From Clavelina lepadiformis (Eukaryota; Chordata; Ascidiacea; Aplousobranchia; Clavelinidae), in the NCBI RefSeq assembly GCF_947623445.1, contig NC_135245.1:6021501-6085500 (forward strand): a DNA stretch of 64,000 nucleotides, read 5' to 3'. A program made the translations under genes and the position numbers. This document shows, in pieces, positions 13,201 through 24,405 of the stretch. The notes below the pieces were generated by a model that made no database searches, was not told where the DNA came from, and was given only the letters and a program-made list of their open reading frames with translations. Position 1 is the stretch's first letter; the number at the start of each line of letters is the position of its first letter.

Positions 13201-16200
13201 AAACAAATTGCTTCAAGAAAGCAGATATAGTAACCAGCTCTTCCAAATGGAATGGAATCTGTTGCTCGTAAAACTCAATATCATCTAAAATCCTAGTACC
13301 AATATCTCAATATTAAACAAAAATACTAAAAAATGGAGAAATGTAAAACAAATGTACATCACACACGGACACAAATATTATAATTTGAAATGTTTAATTG
13401 TGATACATATTTCCTTTTAATCTAATACCATAACTTAACAGTTAGCAGAGCATGTTCAATTATGAACTAGTTACACTTACGAAAGTATGTGTGCAGTCAT
13501 GTCGCAAAACAGAGTAAAAACAGCGAAGTAAGGCTCAGCAATATCAGGAGGCAATGTCAATGATGACAAAAATAATTGCAGTCCACCGGATGGACCGATC
13601 TCACATATAAACCTCCACATGCGACAGAGGACTTCATCCATAAAAGTGAGACCTTGTTAAAAAAAAACTTACCTTACTACGACACCTTTTATGAATTCAA
13701 ACATAGTAAAATACAACTTTATGTGTCATTAATCATTACTGTCACAATGGACTTCATATTTTGTGCAAAATAGGCAGTTCAGCAAAGCATTTTGCTCATC
13801 AAGATTTCTATACCTGTAAGCATTTCTAACGCTAACTGCTTAGTGACAATTGTTAGTGCTCTCCGATAAAGCAGACACCCGCAACAAGTGTTTTTCACTT
13901 CGGCATACTCTAGTTTTCTTCCACCGGTGGGCAGCATACTCATCTGTGGACGGGAAGATGCTATCCTCTTTAAATACGCATTAAACTTGTCTGCCACTGC
14001 AAGAAAAAACTACTTTTCAATTAAAGATAAAAAATAAATGTCATTACTACTTGACTTACTGTCAGCAATTTAGCACCACTCAATTTTTTGACTGTACTTG
14101 ATGTGTGGCGTTTCATGTATATATTATACTCAATTAAAAACTTCCATTAAGCTTGTAGAATATTACACAGGTTCAGTTATGTACATTTTGTCTTGCTTTT
14201 GGTTTTCGTTGAGATTTGTTCTGCCTGAGCTGGTAAAGATGTTTCATCGTGAAGCGGTTTTAGAGTAAGGACGTCATGAAATACAACTTTCACAAATGAA
14301 GGTTCCCACAAAAACTGAAGTTGTTTTCTAACAAACTGCATCGCCTCAGTGTGCCTATTATAAATTGATGTAATTGATGATGTAATATATCAGTCAACTA
14401 CTCACTACTCATTTAACTTATAAACTCACTCAGTCGCATTTCCTGAAAAATACCCCAAAACTGGGTGCCATGTTGAAATATTCATTGACTGTCCAGCTGT
14501 GTTTTTGCACAAAAACTTAAGTAACTGATTCAGTAAAGCCTGGAAAATAAAAACCAACATGACACAAATGTTTGCAAATGCAACTTATACTCAATTATCA
14601 GCAATAACTGCACACAAATATAGAAAAACTAAATAAAGATACTTTTCCAACATCACACAAATGCCTGATCATCGAAAATTCAGGAAAAAGCAACGCAATT
14701 CAAAATGGCATTGTTCAATTGAACTTACCACTGATTCTGCTCTTTTTTGCCTAGTCGTTTCAATGTCTGCGACCAACAGTTGCACCAAGTTCGCTACAAC
14801 GCATAAGACATCAATGACATTCCTGGATGATGAGCAACTTGTTATTACGCCATGTCTTTGGCATGCTCCCTCCACATGGAAGAGTGCTATGAGGTGAGAT
14901 ATTAGGCAACTCTCGTGCAGAAAAGCTACACACTGCAAAAAACATGAAAGTATTTATTCATCTTGATCAGAATGATATGGTGCAATCCAAAGTCAACAAA
15001 CATATGCATGTAGATAGCTTATTCATGTTTGCCACTACACTTGCTATGTATCATACAAAAAGAAATTTAATCAGACCTGTGGAAGCTTCTTTGTGAGGTG
15101 CCATATTAACGCTGGTACTGTTAACATACTCGACATGAAGCCAGTTAAACTTTCATCAGAAAAATTGCTTGCAGTTATCACTCTGCAAAAGACATGTAAA
15201 AGTAGAGGAACATAGCAATTACAAAAATGCAGTTGGTAAAAGGCTTTTTAAAGAAGAAGGTCCAATATTATTAAAATATCTGCTGACTGCTGCACACTCT
15301 TTGAATATCTTACCTAATGGTAAAAACTATGCAGGCAGATATCAAACCACTGTCCATCGTTGTGATTCGCTTGTTCAATAACGATCCAATTACACATAGA
15401 CAACCTTGTTTGAAAAGCTCAGATGAAATACTGGTGCATACTTGCGATAATACAGGCAATAGAGCCGACTGTTTCTAAAAAGCACATCACAAAGAAGAAA
15501 ATACATATACAGGTATATATATATATTTTATAAATACATAGAGTTTCAGAGACCACAGTTATTAACGAAGAGTCTTCGAACAGCAAAAAATAGTTTTGTA
15601 CCCAATTACAGTCGAATCCACTTAATTCGGACACCGGATAACCCGGACAACCGCTTTATTCGGCCAAAATGCTCGGGGACGGAACAAAAGTAAAAATTGA
15701 ATGTAAAAAACTCCCGTTAATTCGGACAATTCTCCGCTTAATTCGGACACGGGTTGGCAATTCCTATCGTTAGGTTATGAGTTTATGACACAATAAACAG
15801 TACTTCGTTCGTTTTAACACAAGATGCAATTGCATTATGAGTGATCATGGTGAAACAATGACGATCCATGCAGTAACAATCGACAATAAACTCATATAAG
15901 GCCGCGCCAATTTCATAGTCGCTTTTACTTCGGTACAATTGCGTCCATCTTGTAGAACAGAATGGTACAGCAAAGTTTAGCAGAAAAATTGAAATTGCTC
16001 ACTAAAGTAAACAAAGACGTTTTATGCGATCAGTGCCAATTACTGCAGTATAGCCCAGCTGCAATTCATTTATTACGCAACAGTACAGTATTTGTTTGCG
16101 TTGTCTGCCTTTACGCATGACCATGAAACGAACAATTGATTTTCCGCTTAATTCGGACAAAGCCATTTCTCCGCTTAATTCGGCCAAATGTGAGCGGAAC

Positions 16201-18860
16201 CAAAGTGTCCGAATTAAGCGGAGTCGACTGTACGTTACAAGATGTCGACCCTTCGTGTCACACATCCTATGCACACTCTAAACCACAGCTCAAAAACATC
16301 AGACAAAGTGGTCCGACTACCTCTAAAACATTTATTCCTAAGCACTTCAACAAATTCCTGATAGCGAAAGCTTTTCCTACAGTCAAATAACCAATTCTTC
16401 CATTATAAAAAGCTTTGGTTTGTTACATAAAAAGATTAAAAAAACAAACAAACCTTCATAACTTTCCAATTGCTGACATCAGTAAATAAAACCAACATTT
16501 TCAAGTATGGGGAAAGTAACAGATTATCACTTGACTTCTTTAATTAGATTAAAAAAATTAATTATTAATATAAGTAAATACCACATTCATTACACTTTTG
16601 CATCAAAGCAAATTTCACCTGCGTTTGATCAAGAGTTTTGCAGCATTCCCACAAAATAAGTTTTATTTGCTCTATCCAAGGTAAAACAAGTTGTTTGTGA
16701 ATGCAGAGAGCAACATACGAATACTGCCATATTCCAAAAAGTATACAATAATCATTAAGTTAATCTTTTGAATTATTATAAATATATTATCATTTTTGGT
16801 ACCATATTTATGTAAAGCTGGACAAAAGCGTAGTAAAAATGTACTTTAAAGCTGATACAGCACCCTAAATTACTTATTAATAAAATTAGCGGCTAGTAAC
16901 AAAAATAAATAAATCCAACACACAAGCTGGCAGGAGAACTAAATTAAACACAACCTAGCAAAACTGTGAAACATGACAACAAAGTGAATATATACTATTG
17001 CAATGTAATCTTTTTTTTAAATCTTTAATTTAAGCTTACCTTTAATGAAGATTCACTCTCTGTATTATAAACCAGATATTTGCACAGCTCCAAAAATCTC
17101 TCTCTATCTCTCTTGTAATTATAAATGAAGAGGAATTGTTTCACAATTTTAAATATTTTCTCCCCAGACACTTTCTTGACCTGCTTAACCTGTGGCAGAT
17201 TTTGGCTTTGCATGGCATTTTTGAACTTGTCATAGTTTTCTTGAATCCCATTATTAAGAGCAGTTGGCGGAGATATAGGTCTTGCATTTGTTTCGACTTG
17301 TTCAATTGTGTTTTGGTTGTTCGTTGTCAGTGTTTCATTTTTTGCAGCAACTTCCGCAGAGTTTGATTTTGCTATTGATAGATTGCTATAAGCTCCAGTT
17401 AATTTGTTGATCCCAAATGATGCAAACCGCCATTCTTCTGTAGACATCTGCTTTGTGTGGGCTGGTATATAATCAGTAGCTGAAGCACTGCCATCTGGTT
17501 TCTTGAAATTTGTTGAGTTTTGGTCTAAAGTTTAGTGTTACAGAATATGTTGATATATAGTAGATATGAAAGGCATGAATATTCATGCTTCAGTAACATA
17601 CCCATGCTTCATAACATAAAATATTTTTATTCAATGACAATAATCAATTAATTAATGAATAAGACACGAAGAAAAATGCCTTTGGAATAACATTAAGAGT
17701 TCACACAAGTTTATTAACTATTGTGAAAGAATAAACACTAATATTGTTGCATTTTCAAACAGCATGTACCAGAAGTGTTGATTTGTTGTTTGGACTTTGT
17801 GTCCATAGCATCCCATCCCATTAAGCTATCTAATTCCTCTCGCCACCTTGTTGCTACAGCACATCTACAACGTCATTTAATCATATTGTAAACTGGCGTT
17901 TATAACATATAGTGGTCGTTGTCACTGCTTTAAACTCAGTGGTCGCCTTTTTTAAGAAAATTATTTGTAATTATATTCCGATCAAGTAAGCTAGGTTGCA
18001 TTCTTATTGTATGAGAGGTATACAGGCTTTTAAAAATACGAATAATAATAAGGTATAAGTAGGTTAATGTGACTACCATGAAACCAGACCATTTTAGCCA
18101 TAATATCGAAATAGCCATAACACCTAAACCATACCAGAAGTGGATGAAAACAAAAGGAACAGTGAAACATGTTTTGGCCATTTGTAGATAAGCTGCATGT
18201 TTATGTTATTTATACTAAGAACCTTAATCAACACCAATGTCACAAAAAATAAGACAATTGTCTGTGTTACAGAAAGTGGTCATAATAGCCAAAGCCTGGT
18301 CAAATTAAAAAAATTTATATGTAAAAAAACTGAGAGAGTACCGAATTGGCAAGTCCTAATTATATTATATATCATACTATTTTAAACAGCTTCTACTGTA
18401 GGCTACTAGTTTAACAAAAATATTATTTTATTATCAAATTTTTATCCAGCAAATTTGGAAAATGAAATAACTTTAATAAAGTCAAAAAACAAGCTTGAAA
18501 GATTAACCAGATTAAATTACATTTCTCAAAACAAAATTGATTTAAAAATTGGCAAAGCATATTTTATTGTTGTGTTGCTAACAGTTCACAAGTTTCACAA
18601 ATTTAAATACCACGAGAATTAATGTGTATTTAGAGGCACCAGTTTCATAATATTTTTACGCATAATATTATTTTAAACAGTAAAACACATTTTATTTATG
18701 ATGCATAAAGATAATACCTTGCAAAATACCCTCTTGCGTATGATTGAATTTTTATTGCTGCTAATTCTCTTTGACGCTGATGGGCTCTCTCCTCTCGTGC
18801 AATACGAGCCTTTTCCACTACTGATCCACCTTTTCCATAAGATGGTTCAGCAGTAAACAT
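10250..18860 (-). CDS. UBE3B: UBE3B-type HECT E3 ubiquitin ligase (22 exons)
   Basis: Exons, in minus order: 18860-18718, 17846-17770, 17524-17040, 16723-16619, 16537-16454, 16357-16275, 15182-15077, 14932-14729, 14539-14430, 14354-14185, 13996-13814, 13652-13481, 13292-13171, 13003-12892, 12798-12650, 12564-12461, 12282-12151, 12078-11888, 11519-11334, 11100-10918, 10842-10663, 10484-10250. They join to 3516 nt, or 1171 residues (human UBE3B is about 1068). An IQ motif ([14 protein letters not shown]) lies at about 35-48 and the HECT domain covers about 780-1171. The catalytic cysteine is C1139 in [12 protein letters not shown] and the tail ends GFELS. Such enzymes take ubiquitin from an E2 onto the cysteine and pass it to substrates; calmodulin is expected to bind the IQ motif. 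Exon 3 codes an extra low-complexity insert that explains the length. Exon 16 appears to end in a GC donor. The exon 6/7 junction is least certain. Confidence 0.93.
15607..16232. mobile_element. Pogo/Tigger-like MITE in UBE3B intron 6
   Basis: The element (15609-16230, 622 bp) starts CAGTCGAATCCACTTAATTCGGACAC and ends with its near-exact inverse, flanked by TA on both sides. This matches Tc1/mariner pogo-Tigger ends. The unit CCGCTTAATTCGGACA recurs inside near 15735, 16142 and 16170, so the subterminal region is repetitive. No transposase frame was found. Short ORFs across it are chance frames. Confidence 0.88.
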
Positions 18861-19031
18861 ATTTTTCTTCAGTGCAGCAAATGCAGGAATCAATAAGCTA
18901 CAATTTATAGTTACTCATGTCAGTGTTTGACTGGGATTTGGTACAACACTACTTTACAAAAGCCACAGTGAAGTTTAGAAAGACTATTGTCAATGATAGT
19001 CCAAATTGTATACGGAAAGCAAAAAAATTAG
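18861..19031. other. UBE3B 5' flank
   Basis: Short AT-rich stretch upstream of the UBE3B start codon and bounded by a pogo-like MITE. No TATA box is obvious. Confidence 0.35.
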
Positions 19032-19579
19032 TACAGTAGAATCTGCTTAACAAATCCACAGCTAATCCATCCGAGTATTAAATCCAATTTGCTTTGGGAT
19101 GAAATTTTTACATTGAAAAATAGCCGGTTAATAAATCCAAAATTCACTTTATAAATCCGTTTCATAATGATTTTTGTGAAAAAATTTAAGTAATGTCAAC
19201 CGATTCAAAATGTAATACTGTACAGTATGTCAATCTCAATGAATCGAATGTTTTCAAACTGGGATTACAGTTTGTTGAGCTGTCAGTCTCATGTTGTGTA
19301 ACACTACAGTATTACACTTTACCCGCGTTGCGTATTAGCGTGCTGCGTAACAATGCAGAATTGTCCCATATGACTGTGTTAGATATGAACGTTTTTGAAA
19401 CGCGCCATTTTCATTTAACACAATGCGACGAAGTAGTGTAGTGGTGTATTATATTAAAATATGTTTGCTTCTTTTTGTATAGTATACTCATTTGTATTGT
19501 GACGGATAATATATCCAACGCTTATTAAATCCAAAATCGCTTAGGACGGAGATGGATTTATTAAGCGGATTTTACTGTA
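19032..19579. mobile_element. Second pogo/Tigger-like MITE family
   Basis: The element at 19034-19577 (544 bp) starts CAGTAGAATCTGCTTAACAAATCCA and ends TGGATTTATTAAGCGGATTTTACTG, with TA on each side. The ends share the CAGT(A/C)GAATC..GCTTAA pattern with the intron 6 MITE but differ further in, so this is a related, separate family. It lies about 170 bp upstream of the UBE3B start codon. No coding capacity was seen. Confidence 0.87.
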
Positions 19580-20142
19580 TATACAACTTTACAATATTCT
19601 CTCTCTTGACTTTTATTTTATTAAATGAAATTATGCAAAATATTTTATTATATTTGCAAAATGTGTTTGGTTAATTCGTCGATTAATTCTTTGGTCGATC
19701 GCGGCAATTAAAACCTTTTTAACATGACAAAACATTTTTTCAAATTATGAAATAGTTTTTGCCTTAGCTATACCAATCTCCAATCATTCATGAAATCAAA
19801 TATTTAAAAGCCCAACTTCTGTCTATTAAGTGTTGGTGAACCTTGTGTTTGTAGGTGCCATAAAACTTTCCAATACCATGCAGAACTATGGAAAACTAGT
19901 CAGTGAAAATCTTGCTTGTGGCTTTAAAAGTCACAACTAAGCCCTGTTGGACTGACTGTAAAGTATCGCAGTTCACGACGAGAAATCGTGCATGTAAAAA
20001 CGCAAATTTTGATATGATGGCATACACTAAAGCCTCGAATGTTTGTTTATTTATTATACACTTAGCGTGAATGTCCTAAAGTCCGTTAAACCCCAAAATT
20101 TACAAAACCACTGGGGTTTAATCGAACCCAGTTTAAGAATCA
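19580..20142. other. Inter-element spacer
   Basis: No gene, RNA or bounded repeat recognised between two MITEs. Short reading frames only. Confidence 0.4.
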
Positions 20143-20583
20143 CTGTTTTCTAGGGATGTGCCACGCGGAAGATTATTCGGGTTCGTGCGAACCCGAATAT
20201 CATGAAGGTCGACACGAACGAATCCCGAATCTATTCGTATTAGAACCAAACAATCAAATTTCATCGAAAAGTTGTCAAGTCTTGCTTGTAACATGACGTA
20301 ATCGATAAGCAAGTCGCTTTCTTTCAAAAAAACAATGTTTAAAAAACGATTGAAAAAGCATAATTGTTAGGAAAACGACCTTCATTGTAAGTATTGCTGA
20401 CTCTATTTTAGCTTCGTCGGGAAACTAGATCATCATTTTTTAACTAAGTCAGCAAATTTATAAGTAACATTGTATTCGGGTTCGGCATTGTTGGTATCCG
20501 TGTTCTCCCGAATCTTCTGCAAAGACGATATTCGGCGAATCTATTCGGGTTTAGGTTCGTATCGGCCCATTCCTACTGTTTTC
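20143..20583. mobile_element. hAT-type MITE with 8-bp duplication CTGTTTTC
   Basis: The element at 20151-20575 (425 bp) begins TAGGGATGTGCC and ends GGCCCATTCCTA, which are inverted with two mismatches. It is flanked by exact 8-bp repeats CTGTTTTC (20143-20150 and 20576-20583). Its interior is rich in TTCGGGTTCG and CGAACCCGAAT, another subterminal inverted motif. It is non-autonomous with no coding frame. Confidence 0.92.
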
Positions 20584-21094
20584 AAGGTTTGCACAATTGC
20601 AGTCATCATACAATCTTCTGATCTTGAAGCCTTTTACTAGGCCTACGCTATATAGACTATGTTTTAAATGCTTTGATGTGGTATGGTATGATAATAATCT
20701 TTATCCTCAGACTGAGGAAAGTCTTTTTACTTTTTAGTATAAACTAGTATACTACAAACTTTGAAGTATATATATTTATAATAAGTACGGTAGATCGATT
20801 ATAATGTGCTGTTTTTGTGCTGTCAAATAAATTTCCTTCTTAGATTTTTTGTTTTAATCTGCTTTCATGCAGGATTGTTTTGTTACAGACTTAGAAATAC
20901 CAACAACATTTTCCATGGGTAGATATTATCTCTTGCAATGTGCATTTAGATTTTAGAGGTAACCTTACCAAAAATCCTTGTCGTTTGGGACGTCATTAAT
21001 ATCCTGGGAAATCCCCTCCCAAAGTCGAAGAAAATCAAAATGAACTTAGGGAATAAAGAAATAAATAAATGGGGGTTTCCAATCTTCTATCCTA
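20584..21094. other. Spacer with a dispersed short repeat
   Basis: No gene recognised. Around 20699-20735 it carries TCCTCAGACTGAGGAAAGTC, a short palindromic motif also found, diverged, near 53636 and 63305. Confidence 0.4.
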
Positions 21095-21282
21095 CATAGA
21101 TCCAGTGGTGGGATTCAACCGGTTCGTGTGAACCGGTTTTTGGAATTTTAATGACCTCCGCGAACCGGTTGTTAACAAGCGTATGTATAGGCCTATGTGT
21201 ATATTGGCCCCGGGTCAATATGACATGCGGCTAGTGAGAGAATCGGATGTTAAAATATTTGAATTCCACCACTGCATAGATC
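21095..21282. mobile_element. Short hAT-type MITE with duplication CATAGATC
   Basis: The element at 21103-21274 (172 bp) has ends CAGTGGTGGGATTCAA and TTGAATTCCACCACTG, almost perfectly inverted. Exact 8-bp repeats CATAGATC flank it. Inside is a GGTTCG..CGAACCGGTT palindrome. It has no coding frame. Confidence 0.92.
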
Positions 21283-21754
21283 CCTATTACATCAATAGAT
21301 TAGCGATACAAAATGTATTACAATAGACCTGTAATGAAATGATTGTTTATCGTTCCTTAGCCTGTAAGGACGACCACTTCAATTACAAAGTTTGTCTGTA
21401 GAATTGTTGTCCTCGATGATAAACGAGTCTCAGGTCGTTGTTTCGCTTTTCTTAATCTTAGAATTAATTGTACACCATGACAACTGTATAAACTGATTAT
21501 ATTGTTTCTTGTTTAAACGATTACATTAAATAAGACATTGGGACAGCTACATAATAAAGTCGACCACTTTCTAGGGTTAACTTAGTAGACTGTGACGCAA
21601 TGAATAGCTATAAATGAAAGAATAACTCACGTCACGATTTATAACGATACACAGGAAGTCATGCATAGGCGACACGTAACGCAATGCTTTGCTTTGCCGA
21701 TTTCCGTATTCTATGCGGCATTCGATTTGCAAGCAATTTTATATTATCATCACA

Positions 21755-22244
21755 GACCCTTTCCGAGTTACGGGAGCCATATTTTTGGGTGGCAAGATTT
21801 TTACGAGCGCCTATACTTAATAATGGAAATTGTCAACCCACTGTGATTCTTTTTTAAATTACAAGCGTTTGGATGTAACAGTTCGGATTGTATTTACTTT
21901 ATTTATTGGCATTTACGCGCCGCAGATAACACGCAATTTCTTACGCATTTTACGTCGCATTCTTTGCTGACCACGTATCCAGACGTCATACCGAACAAGT
22001 CCAGTGTGTAGGATTGAAACCGCTGTAAAGTAAGAACTAGGCAACATATTTTCAAAATTTTTTCTTTATTGCGGAAAGGAATTCATATTCTGCTTAGCTG
22101 AGCGAAATCATTACAATTCGAAGCCCAGAACGCTTGTAATTTAAAAAAAGATTAAAGTGGGTCGACATTTTTTATTGTTAAGTATATGCGATCGAAACAA
22201 TCTTGCAACCCAGAAAGGCAAACAGTTATAACTTGGAAAGGGTC
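21755..22244. mobile_element. Long-TIR foldback element, copy A
   Basis: The left arm starts GACCCTTTCCGAGTTA at 21755 and the right arm ends AACTTGGAAAGGGTC at 22244. The arms are diverged inverted repeats of about 160-170 bp sharing GGTGGCAAGATT, CTTAAT/CAAT and TTTAAATTACAAGCG blocks. A second copy lies at 62192-62896. No clean target duplication was seen. The superfamily is unknown; long TIRs suggest a MULE or foldback type. ORFs across it are not protein-like. Confidence 0.75.
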
Positions 22245-22259
22245 TATCTATACTCTACA

Positions 22260-22579
22260 GTCTACATCAGTGGTTCCCAACCTTTTTTGGTGTCAGGGCC
22301 GAATTTCAAACTTCAGAGTACGTATGGAGCCGCATGAAAACACTCAAGTAATTAGAACGAAAATTTTAAAGCATGTACCAACGAATAGCAACACTAACAA
22401 GAAAAATAACACAAATCAATTTAATGTCCAACTTGACTCCAACTCCAACTGACAAGTCAAAAAATAATCGCCCGAATTATTATAAATAGATTTTTTATAT
22501 TTTTGAGGGATTTTCAAGGGTCAATGAGAGCCGCAAGAAGGCTAGCTTGGAGCCGCGGTTGGGAATCACTGGTCTACAT
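22260..22579 (-). mobile_element. Deletion derivative of the hAT element at 7313, with duplication GTCTACAT
   Basis: The element at 22268-22571 (304 bp) is flanked by exact 8-bp repeats GTCTACAT (22260-22267 and 22572-22579). Read on minus, it consists of the first about 130 bp of the 7313-9759 hAT (CGGTTGGGAA..., GGCTCTCATTGACCC, GACTTGTC) joined to its last about 160 bp (TTAAATT..GTTATTTTTCTTG..GTACATGC...). The transposase is deleted. It is a non-autonomous partner of the coding element 15 kb away. Confidence 0.93.
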
Positions 22580-24405
22580 AGTACTTTCACAACAACAATC
22601 GCAAACCTTTAACCCTGGGTTGCTCAAATGGCGGACCGCGGTACAAATCCAAATCTTTTCGAAGATTGAAACTGTACTTTGATTGAAAGGTTTATAAAGA
22701 TGTTTCAAAAACATTCTTAAAACAAAAAATTCAAAAACATCTACTGTAAGTTATTAACGCATAGTCAAAGGACTTTAGTCTTCAATGAGTAAACGTATGA
22801 TCTTTCGATTTTTAGTACGGTTTTAGCATGCATACGAATAAAAGCTTCGTGATTAAAGTTTGTTTAGCGTGTAAATGAATTGGTATTTAGAAATTACAAG
22901 CTTACCAAATCTAGTATAGGCCTTACCTATTGTTAATGACGCAGTAAAACGACATGGCGTGCATGGGTTTGGTAAAAGTTTTGATAATAAATTCGGCAGA
23001 TTTAACTGTATAACATAGCCTTAATGCATGATTAGCTTCCGCATTTAAGCAAAACATTCCATTCACATTTCTGCTTACTCTGTCTTTTTTTGTAATTTTG
23101 ATTTCAGCAAAACATAAAATTAAATAATCAGCAAATACTGTGTATAATCAGAGGAACAATACACACAGAAACAGGAACCTGGTAAAATGTTTTCCAACTT
23201 AAAGTGAAATTACATTAGCATAGAGAATAAAGTGTTTCTTTTATGGTGTAATCTGGTTCAAAAGGTAGCCTACAGGTAGCAGAAAAGCAACAATGTTTGC
23301 TGAAATGACGGCGTCATATGCACAGTAGGCTAATAATTAATTAATTAACGTAATTAACAGCAACTGATGCATTTAGGTTATAGCTATGTTAGAACATAGG
23401 TTATTGAGACTAGATCGGGATTAGCATGCTAAACTGTTTGTATCAAAACGAACCAAATTGCTTTAATTAGACAAATTAGCCTACATAGGCTAATATGCAT
23501 AAGGCCTACCGGTATACACAAAATTAGGCATTAAAAAAATTTACAGAAAGAAATATAAGAAACTGGAAATAACAACAATTAAGTTAGTTTAATTTGGTTT
23601 AGTTATCGTCTTCATAGTTTCGTCTGCCGTTATATAACAAACTGAGTAGGCTACAGCAAACAAAAATATGATAATGATACAATAATACCAAAATAGGATA
23701 ATAAAGACGATAAAATGGAACAATGAAAGGAAGCGATAAAGACAGCGTTAATATTTTAGAGTTTAGAATGGTTGTCAACTTTAAAAAGGCACAATGGGCT
23801 TCTTTGGAACGCTTGCAGTTTGGTAATGCAGGTTACTGGTTTAAATAGGCTATCTACAGAATTGCAGATAAAACTGTTCATATCTTGAAGTGTTGATCAT
23901 TTTCACTTTATATTTTCGTAGGGAATGGAAAGTAAATTGCAAAAATTTATTGTACCTTATGCTGCAGTGCTGCTCATTACTTACCGCTTAAAACGAGGGC
24001 GGTTTACAAACATGGGTATTCACTTCGCAGCTTACAATTATTATAAGTAAATATTATAAGTAAAATGTATACTTAAGCAACGTTTACACAACAGATCTAC
24101 TGTGATTGACATTTCTTTGAAAAGATAACGCATAATTGTTTACCTATTCCGTATAATATCTATTCATAGGAACAATAAGATTTCAGCCGGTTTCAGTTGC
24201 TGCTATTTAGGCTAATTACATGATATTCACAATCACCAGCACACCTACATAACCATTAAGCGGAAGAGAATAAGCATCATTTTTAGTTTTAACTTTCAGT
24301 TAAAAATCTGATGGGAAATAAAACGATGGATATATTTTCGAAATTTTATTCATTTCTAACATTCTAGTGCAGAAAGTGCTTAAGGATTTCGATTAATATA
24401 CAAAA
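22580..24405. other. Upstream region of the Toll-like receptor gene
   Basis: About 1.8 kb of AT-rich DNA. No exon, RNA gene or bounded element was recognised. It presumably holds the receptor promoter and 5' UTR, but no core element could be assigned. Confidence 0.4.

Noticed and set aside
16096-16281. ORFs over the pogo-like MITE as a possible transposase
   Set aside because: They translate the inverted ends and show no helix-turn-helix or DDE motif.
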